A stretch of DNA of 6,313 nt, taken from contig JAIFMT010000236.1 in NCBI GenBank assembly GCA_020048295.1, positions 1 to 6,313 of the forward strand. Direction: 5' to 3'. Below are positions 1-5,979 of this stretch, piece after piece. The first letter of the stretch is position 1. The number at the start of each line of letters is the position of its first letter. Under the pieces are notes generated by a model. It made no database searches and was not told where the DNA came from. It was given only the letters and a program-made list of their open reading frames with translations. The translations under genes and the position numbers were made by a program. Source of the stretch: Rhodoferax sp. (GTDB lineage: Bacteria > Pseudomonadota > Gammaproteobacteria > Burkholderiales > Burkholderiaceae).

Positions 1-800
1 AGCTTGATGCGCGCGGTCATCGCGGTCAACACGCCCATGGGCATCTGGTACACCGGGTGCAGCACACCGTCAATGCGAAAACGGATCACGCCCTGCTCGC
101 GCCGCGGCTCCAGGTGGATGTCACTGGCACGCTGGTCAAAGGCGTATTGCCACAACCAGTCCACCACCTGCACCACACTCTGGTCGTTGGCATCGAGCTG
201 CTTGTTGCTTTTGCCCAGTTCCACCAGTTGCTCAAAACTCGAACCGGCGTTGCTACCCGCCTTGGCCGCTGCCCGCACCGACTTGGCCAGCGCAAAAAAT
301 TCCACGGTGTAGCGGTGAATGTCCTGCGGGTTGGCCAGCACGCGGCGCACGCTGCGCCGCGCCTGGCGCTCCACCTCATCGACCCAGTCGGTCAAAAATG
401 GCTCGGCGGTGGCCACCACCACCTCGTGTGCGGTGACCTGCACCGGCAGAATTTTGTGGCGCTCGGCATAGGCCGGGCTCATGGTGTCGGCGACCTTGCT
501 GACATCGACCTTGAGCGGATCGATGCGCAAATACACCAGCCCAACGCGCGCTGCCAGCCATTGCACCAATAGCTCGATGTCCAGCGGCTTGTCGTCGCTG
601 GCACGGCGCACCATCACACTGGCCAGGCGCACCAGCGGGTGTTGCGCGCTTTCGGCCTGCGCGCAGCGGGCGTTGATGCGCTGCGCCTCATGCGGGGTGA
701 TGACGCCGTCGGCTTGCAGCCACTGCACCAGGCTGCGCCAGTCCAGCGGCCCTTTGGCAGCAGCCGGTGTCTGCGGTTTGTGGCTGGTGGCGTGTGTCAT
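1..800 (-). CDS. GspE/PulE/PilB-family secretion or type IV pilus ATPase, N-terminal part (runs off the window)
   Basis: The frame is open from an ATG at 800-798 to the window edge, giving 266 N-terminal residues of a protein usually near 560-600 aa. Residues ~75-165 resemble the N-terminal domain of type II secretion/type IV pilus assembly ATPases, with 'ILPVQVTAHEVVVATAEP' at ~117-134 as its conserved strand region. The start of the ATPase core is clear: ASDIHLEP at 225-232 and IRFRIDGVLH at 239-248, both family hallmarks. Walker A, the Asp and His boxes and Walker B would lie beyond the edge and cannot be checked. Such ATPases are cytoplasmic hexamers that power pilus extension or type II secretion. 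The start codon overlaps the stop of the preceding gene as ATGA (797-800) with no obvious Shine-Dalgarno, suggesting translational coupling. GspE and PilB cannot be told apart from this part alone, and no pilC/pilD or gsp partner is visible. Confidence 0.88.
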   Translation of the reverse strand, partial: MTHATSHKPQTPAAAKGPLDWRSLVQWLQADGVITPHEAQRINARCAQAESAQHPLVRLASVMVRRASDDKPLDIELLVQWLAARVGLVYLRIDPLKVDVSKVADTMSPAYAERHKILPVQVTAHEVVVATAEPFLTDWVDEVERQARRSVRRVLANPQDIHRYTVEFFALAKSVRAAAKAGSNAGSSFEQLVELGKSNKQLDANDQSVVQVVDWLWQYAFDQRASDIHLEPRREQGVIRFRIDGVLHPVYQMPMGVLTAMTARIK

Positions 801-1591
801 GGCAACAGAGGTTTGAACACCCGTACCCATTTGGCAGCGGGCAGCCCCCACTGGGCATCGATCACGTCGGCACGCGCCATCAACACCTCGCGTTTGGGGC
901 GGCTGGGGGTGTTTTGCGCCAGCACCACGGTGTTGCCTTCGCGCGTGGCCTTGAAGGCCCACACCGCGTCTTTACCAAATGCTGCCGAAATTTTTTCAAC
1001 GCTGCGATCGAAACTTGAGGCACGGCCAAACAGGTTCACCGTCATGCAGCCCTGCGGGGTCAGCAAGCGCTTGCAGTGGTTGTAAAACGGCAGGCTGTCG
1101 AGCACCGGTGCGGCGGCTTCGTGGTCGTACAAATCGACTTGCAGGGCATCCACCCTGCCCCACCACTGGGGATCGAGGATTTCTTCGGCGGCATCGGCCA
1201 GCACCACGCGCATCGACGCGTTGTCGGCCGGCAACTTGAACCAGCCCCGGCAGGCCACCAGCACCTGCGGATTGAGCTCAATGGCAGTGGTTGTCATGCG
1301 CAGCTCTTTGTGGCAGAACTTGGTCAGGCTACCGGCACCCAGACCCAGTTGCAGCGCCTGGCGGTCTTTGACGCTGGCTGGCTCGACAAACAGCAGCCAG
1401 GCCATCATGCGCTGCACATATTCATGTACCAGGCCAATCGGGTCTTCCAGGTACATCGAACCCTGAATCCACGGGGTGCCCAGGTGCAGGTGTCGCACCG
1501 GGCCGTCATCAGAGTAATTGACTGGCGGGAGTGTGGGGGTGCGTTTTTTCAAGATCAGACCGCAGCTCGGGCGTGCTCCACTTTCAGGCAT
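797..1591 (-). CDS. Spermidine-synthase-like protein (SAM-methyltransferase fold), function uncertain
   Basis: A 264-residue protein with the Rossmann fold of the spermidine synthase/methyltransferase superfamily. The nucleotide-binding glycine loop is QLGLGAGSLTKF at 81-92, followed by the acidic strand end AIELNP (E105), LADAAEEIL (D133) and VDLYDH at 152-157. 'FYNHCKRLLTPQGCMTVNLFG' at ~169-189 matches the typical post-motif segment. True SpeE carries GGGDG in the loop and an Asp-rich catalytic stretch; here the loop is GLGAG and the D-x-x-DP pattern is replaced by DLYDHE, so aminopropyl transfer to putrescine is doubtful. It is better called spermidine-synthase-like. The start is uncertain. 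ATG at 1591 has AGGA just upstream and overlaps the preceding gene by 37 bp; a TTG at 1552 would remove the overlap; ATG at 1669 would overlap by 115 bp. The stop overlaps the downstream ATPase start (ATGA). Confidence 0.8.
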   Translation of the reverse strand: MPESGARPSCGLILKKRTPTLPPVNYSDDGPVRHLHLGTPWIQGSMYLEDPIGLVHEYVQRMMAWLLFVEPASVKDRQALQLGLGAGSLTKFCHKELRMTTTAIELNPQVLVACRGWFKLPADNASMRVVLADAAEEILDPQWWGRVDALQVDLYDHEAAAPVLDSLPFYNHCKRLLTPQGCMTVNLFGRASSFDRSVEKISAAFGKDAVWAFKATREGNTVVLAQNTPSRPKREVLMARADVIDAQWGLPAAKWVRVFKPLLP

Positions 1592-2001
1592 AAATCCTGT
1601 ACCGCCAACATGCCGGCCTGGCGCGCCTTGTCCAGCGCCGCATCGTTGCGCACACCCAGTTGCAGCCACACGGCCGGCGCATGAATGGCCATCGCCTCGT
1701 CCACCACCGGCGGCACGTCGTCGCTGTTGCGAAACACATCCACCAGGTCGATCTGTTCATGCTCGGCGGCCTGTGCCAGCGTGGCATAGACCCGCTCACC
1801 CAAAATCGGCGTGCCGCTGGCCGCTGCCACCGGGTTGATCGGGATGATGCGCCAGCCATGCGCCTGCATGTATTCGGCCACGCGGTAGCTGTCACGATGC
1901 GCCTTGGGCGACAAGCCCACCACCGCCACATGGCGGCAATGCTGAAGAATATGGGCGACGGCTTGCGACTCGGTCAATGGGGTGGCGGTTTGGGAGGCCA
2001 T
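1555..2001 (-). CDS. CoA-binding domain protein, YccU family
   Basis: A 148-residue single-domain protein of the CoA_binding_2 (YccU-like) family, about the family's usual length (E. coli YccU is ~137 aa). Conserved blocks in order: HVAVVGLSPK at 24-33 (Rossmann glycine strand), DSYRVAEYMQ at 37-46, IIPINP at 52-57, DLVDVFRNSDDVPPVVDEA at 85-103, VWLQLGV at 111-117 and the C-terminal QDLCLKVEHAR at 135-145. In most relatives as I recall them the last block reads DRCP-K/x-IE; here the Cys is kept (C138) but the Arg and Pro are not. The fold binds CoA or a related nucleotide; the physiological role of the family is unknown. ATG at 2001 is preceded by a weak purine stretch (AAGAAAG, about 5 nt away). 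The first 28 bases overlap the end of the Rpn-like remnant in another frame. Confidence 0.9.
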   Translation of the reverse strand: MASQTATPLTESQAVAHILQHCRHVAVVGLSPKAHRDSYRVAEYMQAHGWRIIPINPVAAASGTPILGERVYATLAQAAEHEQIDLVDVFRNSDDVPPVVDEAMAIHAPAVWLQLGVRNDAALDKARQAGMLAVQDLCLKVEHARAAV

Positions 2002-2117
2002 GGTTGCTTTCTTGGTGTTGCGAGGTGGCTGAAATTGATCAGGAACTGGTCGAGCAGGTCGCGCACCATTTCCGGGTGCGAGAAGATGGTTTTGTAGCTG
2101 CTGTCGTGCTGACTCAT
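1974..2117 (-). pseudogene. Truncated N-terminus of an Rpn-family (PD-(D/E)XK, transposase_31/YhgA-like) nuclease
   Basis: A 47-codon ORF starts with ATG at 2117-2115 and ends with TGA at 1976-1974. Residues 4-20 read HDSSYKTIFSHPEMVRD, which I recognise as the opening signature of Rpn-family recombination-promoting nuclease/putative transposase proteins (typically ~300 aa, starting with an S-Y-K-x-x-F-S-H-x-E-M-V-R-D-L-L pattern). The match fades near residue 26. The remaining ~20 residues (NFSHLATPRKQPWPPKPPPH) look like read-through of the leader and start of the CoA-binding gene in another frame, and no nuclease catalytic residues can be present in so short a piece. The ATG overlaps the TatD-like stop as ATGA (2114-2117), so it could still be translated by coupling. 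The likely history is insertion or residence of an rpn gene followed by deletion of most of it, with the break near 2035-2045. The identification is from memory of the family, not a search. Confidence 0.72.
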
Positions 2118-2968
2118 GGCTGGACTATAAACCGGGCCAACTTGGGCAGTGCCACCAGCGCGTTGTCCGTGGTGGCCTGCGCCAGTGACTCCACGCTGAT
2201 GCCACGCAGTGCTGCCAACTCAGCGCCAATGCGTGGCAATTCGGCCGGGGAATTGACGGCCTGGGATGCACCAGCGGCGCGTTCGGCTGCCGTTTTGAAC
2301 AACCAGCGCGGCGGCATGTCGGGTGCATCGGTTTCCAGCACGATGGCTTGCAGCGGCAATGAGACCGCCAGGCGACGCAATTGCAAGGCCCGTGGGTAGG
2401 TGAAAGCGCCGCCAAATCCCAATTTCAAACCCAGCGAAACAAATACCTCGGCCTGCTGCAGGCTGCCGTTGAAGGCGTGGGCGATGCCGCGCCAGCGCCC
2501 GGTGCGCCCCGCGACGTCGCGCAAGCCTTTCAACACCGGGTCCACCGAGCGGCGCGAATGCAGCAGCACCGGCAGGTCATGGCGCTGCGCCAGCTTGAGT
2601 TGCTCCTCAAAATAATACTGCTGACGCTCACGCAAGGGGCTCACACACAGCTCTGGCACAAAGTAATCCAGGCCAATTTCGCCGACCGCCACCAGCAGTG
2701 GATCGTGCCGGTGTTGCTGCAAGGCTTGTTCCAGCAGCACCAGTGCATCGTCGCCGGCGTGCGCCACAAACAGCGGATGAATGCCCAGGCAATAACTGTC
2801 GCCGTGCAAATGGGCCAGTTCACGCACCGCCGCCCAGTTGTCGGCGCTGACCGCAGGCAACACACAATGTACTACATTATTTGTAGCTGCCAGCGCACGC
2901 GCAGTATGGGCTAGAGGCTTAAATTCCTCAGAATCCAGGTGGCAGTGGGTGTCAATCCAGCGCACCAT
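2114..2968 (-). CDS. TatD-family metal-dependent hydrolase (YjjV-like)
   Basis: A 284-residue TIM-barrel amidohydrolase of the TatD family, the usual length. Metal ligands and motifs are all in place: DTHCHLD at 6-12 (H8, H10), GEIGLDY at 96-102 (E97), LLHSRR at 135-140 (H137), AHAFNGSLQQAE at 163-174 (H164) and LETDAPDMPP at 211-220 (D214). The HSRR, GSLQQAE, GG-x-x-TYPRA (186-194) and TDAPDMP blocks resemble E. coli YjjV more than TatD itself. TatD proteins are cytoplasmic Mg-dependent 3'-5' exonucleases or related phosphoesterases; the substrate of the YjjV branch is unclear. The ATG at 2968 lies 10 nt after the hemerythrin stop with only a weak Shine-Dalgarno, suggesting the two are cotranscribed. 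The stop overlaps the ATG of the Rpn-like remnant, so the last few residues (IVQP) may have been altered by that rearrangement. Confidence 0.93.
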   Translation of the reverse strand: MVRWIDTHCHLDSEEFKPLAHTARALAATNNVVHCVLPAVSADNWAAVRELAHLHGDSYCLGIHPLFVAHAGDDALVLLEQALQQHRHDPLLVAVGEIGLDYFVPELCVSPLRERQQYYFEEQLKLAQRHDLPVLLHSRRSVDPVLKGLRDVAGRTGRWRGIAHAFNGSLQQAEVFVSLGLKLGFGGAFTYPRALQLRRLAVSLPLQAIVLETDAPDMPPRWLFKTAAERAAGASQAVNSPAELPRIGAELAALRGISVESLAQATTDNALVALPKLARFIVQP

Positions 2969-2978
2969 GCGGATGGGT

Positions 2979-3362
2979 TCAGGCCTTGGTTGCCATGAAC
3001 TCGGTAATCTTCATGTCATCCACCAGAATGTGCTTGTTCGCCCACTCGCTCATCAGGGCATTGATGGCGGGCTTGTTCATGTAGCCCTTGCCAACATCCA
3101 TGCTGAGCTCACTCAGGCGACGAAGCAGCTGGTTGTGATGCTCCAGGTGCAGTTCAAGCTCCGGAAAACCGATCTTGCGCATCAGCGCCTCTTCCTGCTC
3201 AAAATGTTCACGCGTGTGCTTGTACAGCGACATCAGCAGTGAGCGCAGGGCAGACAGGCTGTCAACCGCCATGAACTCGTTGGTCAGCTCAAACAAATAT
3301 TGATGCTGCTGATCAATCTCAGGATCACCCATTCGGTAGCTGTCTTTCCATTCAAGGCTCAT
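2979..3362 (-). CDS. Bacteriohemerythrin (single-domain oxygen-binding di-iron protein)
   Basis: A 127-residue single-domain hemerythrin. The four-helix-bundle ligand set is complete and correctly spaced: H20 (IDQQH), H53 and E57 (HFEQE), H72 and H76 (HLEHH), H111 and D116 (HILVDD). The spacings 4, 15, 4 and 5 after the first His are those I know from Methylococcus bacteriohemerythrin. It should bind O2 reversibly at a non-haem di-iron centre in the cytoplasm; in bacteria this serves O2 delivery, storage or sensing. No membrane segment or receptor domain is present. The ATG at 3362 is chosen because GGAG lies 8-9 nt upstream and 'MSLEWKDSYRMGD' is the family's usual opening; an upstream TTG at 3380 would add six residues and place that GGAG inside the gene. 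It follows cheB by 79 bp on the same strand and precedes the TatD-like gene by 10 nt. Confidence 0.94.
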   Translation of the reverse strand: MSLEWKDSYRMGDPEIDQQHQYLFELTNEFMAVDSLSALRSLLMSLYKHTREHFEQEEALMRKIGFPELELHLEHHNQLLRRLSELSMDVGKGYMNKPAINALMSEWANKHILVDDMKITEFMATKA

Positions 3363-3441
3363 AAATTCAGACTCCAACAAATATAAATAGCGAACACTTT
3401 AGCCCACCAGCCCCAGTCCCGGCTTGCGATCCGTCAGCGTG

Positions 3442-4509
3442 TCAGCGCACCATCACACCCGAGAGCTGCTGCATGATCTCGCGGCCGATCGCTGTCAGAG
3501 GCACGGTTTTCTCAACCCCGCCACGCTTGACGGCTTCCTTGGGCATACCATACACCACGCAACTTGCCTCGTCCTGACCCACCGTGCGCGCACCCGCCTT
3601 GCGCATTTCCAGCAAACCCGCCGCGCCATCGTCGCCCATGCCGGTCATGATGACCCCCAGCGCATTGGCCCCGGCGCACTTGGCCACCGACCTGAACAGC
3701 ACATCCACCGACGGCCGATGCCGGTTCACCAGCGGGCCGTCCATCACTTCCACAAAATACTGCGCCCCGGTGCGGCGCAGCAGCATGTGCTTGCCGCCCG
3801 GGGCAATCAGTGCGCGGCTGTTGATGACGCGGTCGTTGTTCTGCGCCTCTTTCACCTCGATCTGGCACAGGTTGTTGAGGCGTTCGGCAAACGCCGCGGT
3901 AAATTTTTCAGGCATGTGCTGGACGATGACCATGCCTGGCGTGACGCGCGGCAGGCCCGTCAGCACCACCTCAAGTGCCTGGGTACCACCGGTCGAGGTG
4001 CCAATGGCCACCACCCGCTCGGTGGTCTGGATCATGGCCGAATGCTTGTCGGCGGCCGGCATGATGACATCGGCGGTGTTTTTGACGGTGGCGTGCAGCA
4101 CCTTCACATTGGCGTGCGCGGCCGCCTTGACTGCGCCCACCACGTCGTCCGACGAATCTTCCAGAAACTGCTTCAGACCCACCTTGGGTTTGGCAATGAT
4201 CGTCACCGCGCCAGCGGCCAGCGCTGCCATGGTGGTTTGCGCACCGGCTTCGACCAGCGTGGAGCAAATCACCACCGGCGTAGGCTTTTCGGCCATGACC
4301 TTTTTGAGGAAGGTGATGCCGTCCATGCGCGGCATTTCAATGTCGAGCACGATCACATCGGGCCACTGCAGCTTCATGCGGGCAATCGCCAAAATGGGGT
4401 CTGCCACCGCACCCATCACCTCGATATCGGGGTCTTGTGCCAGCTGACTGGTCAGCACCTGGCGCACTACGGCGGAGTCATCCACAATCAAGACTTTAAT
4501 TCGGCTCAT
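3442..4509 (-). CDS. cheB: Chemotaxis response regulator protein-glutamate methylesterase CheB
   Basis: A 355-residue full-length CheB, a receiver domain joined to a methylesterase/deamidase domain. Receiver (1-~120): acidic pair D10/D11, phospho-acceptor D56 in VLDIEMP, S83/T84 and K107 in AKPK. A linker of ~40 residues follows. Catalytic domain (~164-350): S172 in GTSTGG, H198 in VQHMP and D294 in GMGDDG; the 26 and 96 residue spacings equal those of E. coli CheB (S164, H190, D286). It removes methyl groups from receptor glutamates and deamidates glutamines, activated by phosphotransfer from CheA, opposing CheR. The ATG at 4509 lies 3 nt after the cheD stop, with an AGGGA Shine-Dalgarno inside the end of cheD about 8 nt upstream. 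All key residues are present and the gene looks functional. Confidence 0.97.
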   Translation of the reverse strand: MSRIKVLIVDDSAVVRQVLTSQLAQDPDIEVMGAVADPILAIARMKLQWPDVIVLDIEMPRMDGITFLKKVMAEKPTPVVICSTLVEAGAQTTMAALAAGAVTIIAKPKVGLKQFLEDSSDDVVGAVKAAAHANVKVLHATVKNTADVIMPAADKHSAMIQTTERVVAIGTSTGGTQALEVVLTGLPRVTPGMVIVQHMPEKFTAAFAERLNNLCQIEVKEAQNNDRVINSRALIAPGGKHMLLRRTGAQYFVEVMDGPLVNRHRPSVDVLFRSVAKCAGANALGVIMTGMGDDGAAGLLEMRKAGARTVGQDEASCVVYGMPKEAVKRGGVEKTVPLTAIGREIMQQLSGVMVR

Positions 4510-4512
4510 TAT

Positions 4513-5055
4513 TTATTCCCTGGCAGGACAAAGTTCTGCATCAATTTCCAGCGAGGACGGACGCACCTGGCGCGACCAGACGTCCCCCTTGCTGACATCA
4601 AAAATAATCTGTCGGTGGCCCACGCCAAACAGGCTCTCGGTCACCAGGTCGATGCCGTGCTGCTTTAACAGCGCGCGCGCCGCCTCGCCATTGCGCCGGC
4701 CCACCGAAATACCCAGCGCCTGGTGCCCGCGCGCGTGGTTGTTGCCCGGAAACATGTTGCCCCCGCCAAACACCTTGGCCTGACATTGCAGCGGATTGAC
4801 CCCATGCGCCTTCAAATCAGCAAACATCAGTTCCAGCGCCTCGTCGCCATAACGGCCGTCTAGCCCCTCAGGCCCCCGTGCACTGCCGCGAGTGGGCAAT
4901 AAAAAATGCGACATGCCACCCACCCGCAATATCGGATGCCACAGCGTGATCGACACGCACGAGCCCAGGATGGTGCGAATCTGAAACCCCGCATCGCCGA
5001 CAAACAGCTCGCCAGGTGCCAAAAAAATATCCATCAGGTCAGGAATGCGCGCCAT
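4513..5055 (-). CDS. cheD: Chemoreceptor glutamine deamidase CheD
   Basis: A 180-residue CheD, normal length. The catalytic Cys and His are visible: C33 in ILGSCVSITLWHP (29-41) and H50 in GGMSHFLLP (46-54), 17 residues apart as in the Thermotoga enzyme, with T28 the probable third residue. VFGGGNMF (95-102) and the C-terminal 'GRRNGEAARALLKQHGI' region are also typical. CheD deamidates specific receptor glutamines to methylatable glutamates and, in systems with CheC, is a partner of that phosphatase; no cheC is visible. The frame stays open upstream to 5169, but ATG at 5055 (MARIPDLMDIFLAPGE) is chosen because the longer form would run 113 bases into cheR and add a low-complexity non-CheD extension. 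The start lies 1 nt after the cheR stop with no clear Shine-Dalgarno, so translation is probably coupled to cheR. Confidence 0.95.
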   Translation of the reverse strand: MARIPDLMDIFLAPGELFVGDAGFQIRTILGSCVSITLWHPILRVGGMSHFLLPTRGSARGPEGLDGRYGDEALELMFADLKAHGVNPLQCQAKVFGGGNMFPGNNHARGHQALGISVGRRNGEAARALLKQHGIDLVTESLFGVGHRQIIFDVSKGDVWSRQVRPSSLEIDAELCPARE

Positions 5056-5056
5056 G

Positions 5057-5866
5057 TCAGAACGGTTTCTGGTAAATGCTGGGGGCCACCATCTGCACCG
5101 CCGTGCTGATGTCGTTGAGGCTTTCGGAATGCCCGATGCAGAAATAGCCGCCCGGCTTGAGCGTGGCAATCACCCGCGCCACCACCTGGCGCTTGGTCTC
5201 GTTATTGAAGTAAATCATCACGTTGCGCAAAAACACCACATCAAACTTGCCCAGCTCGGGTAACGCGGCATTCAGGTTGGCATGGCGAAACACCACCCGC
5301 TGGCGCAGTTCCGGGTTCACCAGCAACATGCCGTCGTACTGGCCGGTGCCCTTGCGACAGTAGCGCTTCAAAAAATCAGGTGGAATATGCCGCCCGCGCT
5401 CCATGGAATACAGCGCGCGGCGGGCACCTTCGAGCACCCGGGTGCTGATGTCGGTGCCCAGAATGTCCCAGGGTGTGGTCTGCATGCAGTCGGCCAGCAC
5501 CATCGCCATGCTGTAAGCCTCCTCGCCACTGGAGCTGGCGGCGCTCCAGACCCGATAAGCCTGTGCCGCATTGCGTGCCTTGATCGCCTGGGCTTTCAAA
5601 AACTCAAAATGCTTGATTTCGCGAAAAAAATAGGTTTCGTTGGTGGTGAGCAAATCCACCGCCATCTGCACCTCCTGCGGGTATTGGCCCGACGACAGCA
5701 GACGGAAATACGCACCAAAACTATCCAGTTGGTGCGCCGCCAGGCGCTTGTTAAGCCGCCCGGTGACCAGCGCCTTTTTGGCGTCGGCCATTGAGATACC
5801 GGCGGCTTCAAAGATAAAACGCTGAAACTGCGCAAATTCAGCATCGGTGATTTGGGAGACCTGCAA
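5057..5866 (-). CDS. cheR: Chemotaxis protein-glutamate O-methyltransferase CheR
   Basis: A 269-residue CheR, close to the usual 270-290. The small N-terminal helical domain (FQRFIFEAAGISM at ~14-26, GRLNKRL at 36-42) precedes NETYFFRE at 76-83. The SAM-binding part is WSAASSSGEEAYS at 107-119, GTDIS at 137-141, FLRNVMIYF at 212-220 and LKPGGYFCIGHSESL at 236-250. The enzyme transfers methyl groups from SAM to receptor glutamates, opposing CheB. No C-terminal TPR or pentapeptide-binding extension is present. The start is most likely TTG at 5866-5864: AGGGG lies about 6 nt upstream, the frame closes at a TAG (5902-5900), and the first in-frame ATG would be at residue 26, cutting off conserved helix 1. 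It heads the tightly packed cheR-cheD-cheB run. Confidence 0.95.
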   Translation of the reverse strand: MQVSQITDAEFAQFQRFIFEAAGISMADAKKALVTGRLNKRLAAHQLDSFGAYFRLLSSGQYPQEVQMAVDLLTTNETYFFREIKHFEFLKAQAIKARNAAQAYRVWSAASSSGEEAYSMAMVLADCMQTTPWDILGTDISTRVLEGARRALYSMERGRHIPPDFLKRYCRKGTGQYDGMLLVNPELRQRVVFRHANLNAALPELGKFDVVFLRNVMIYFNNETKRQVVARVIATLKPGGYFCIGHSESLNDISTAVQMVAPSIYQKPF

Positions 5867-5890
5867 ACCTTGCCCCTGAAAAATTAGTAT

Positions 5891-5950
5891 TTTATGCCTC
5901 TAGCCTTTGCTGTCATTGTGCTAACAGCTATTTATTAAATAGCTTCATCC
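5891..5950. repeat. Probable degenerate copy of a Comamonadaceae interspersed palindromic repeat
   Basis: The cheW-cheR gap contains 'GCCTCTAGC' at 5896-5904, a short variable middle, then 'GCTAACAGCTATT' at 5920-5932 and an ATAGC (5939-5943). This order resembles a short interspersed repeat I recall from Acidovorax, Rhodoferax and Polaromonas genomes, in which CTAGCGCTT and AAGCGCTAG arms are followed by AGCTA-AT-rich-TAGCT. In this copy the inner arms have decayed to TAGC (5901-5904) and GCTA (5920-5923). The sequence is AT-rich relative to the flanking genes. The assignment rests on memory and should be treated as provisional. Confidence 0.5.
5926..5944. repeat. Perfect 9-bp inverted repeat with 1-bp centre
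   Basis: AGCTATTTA at 5926-5934 and its exact reverse complement TAAATAGCT at 5936-5944 flank a single T. As RNA it would form a stem of about 8 bp with a 3-nt loop, mostly A-U. It lies 35 nt past the cheW stop and 60 nt before the cheR start. There is no adjacent T-tract on either strand, so a terminator role is not supported; it may be part of the interspersed repeat or act as an mRNA processing or stabilising element. Confidence 0.85.
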
Positions 5951-5978
5951 AGCCCGGCCACGCCGGATTCAGCGGGCT
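5951..5978 (-). terminator. GC-rich hairpin directly after cheW (weak terminator candidate)
   Basis: Two alternative stems are visible just after the cheW stop: a short one, CCGGC/GCCGG around a 3-nt loop at 5954-5966, and an outer one, AGCCCG (5951-5956) with CGGGCT (5973-5978). On the transcribed strand no run of T follows, which argues against an intrinsic terminator. It may attenuate or stabilise the message between cheW and cheR. Low confidence as a terminator; the inverted repeats themselves are plainly present. Confidence 0.3.
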
Positions 5979-5979
5979 T

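Noticed and set aside
1592..1669. N-terminal extension of the spermidine-synthase-like gene to the ATG at 1669
   Set aside because: It would overlap the CoA-binding gene by 115 bases with an extension of Gly/Ala/Cys-rich sequence not expected in the family.
3363..3441. A possible promoter for the hemerythrin gene (AT-rich TATATT/TATTTA on the minus strand at about 3380-3389)
   Set aside because: No -35-like hexamer and no sigma-28 pattern lies at a proper distance, and the leader would be only about 10 nt. The AT-rich stretch alone is not enough to call a promoter, and no T-tailed hairpin terminating cheB is visible either.
3584..4447. A 287-codon plus-strand ORF also opposite cheB
   Set aside because: It is a second antisense frame with Ser/Thr/Ala/Met-rich low-complexity composition and no domain; a codon-bias artefact.
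3424..4668. A 414-codon plus-strand ORF opposite cheB and the end of cheD
   Set aside because: It is the antisense shadow of cheB in GC-rich DNA. Its product is His/Arg-rich with no recognisable domain, while the minus-strand frame encodes a complete CheB with all catalytic residues.
5056..5169. N-terminal extension of cheD to the ATG at 5169
   Set aside because: The extra 38 residues are Ser/Arg/Pro-rich, unlike any CheD, and overlap the conserved C-terminus of cheR. The ATG at 5055 abuts the cheR stop.
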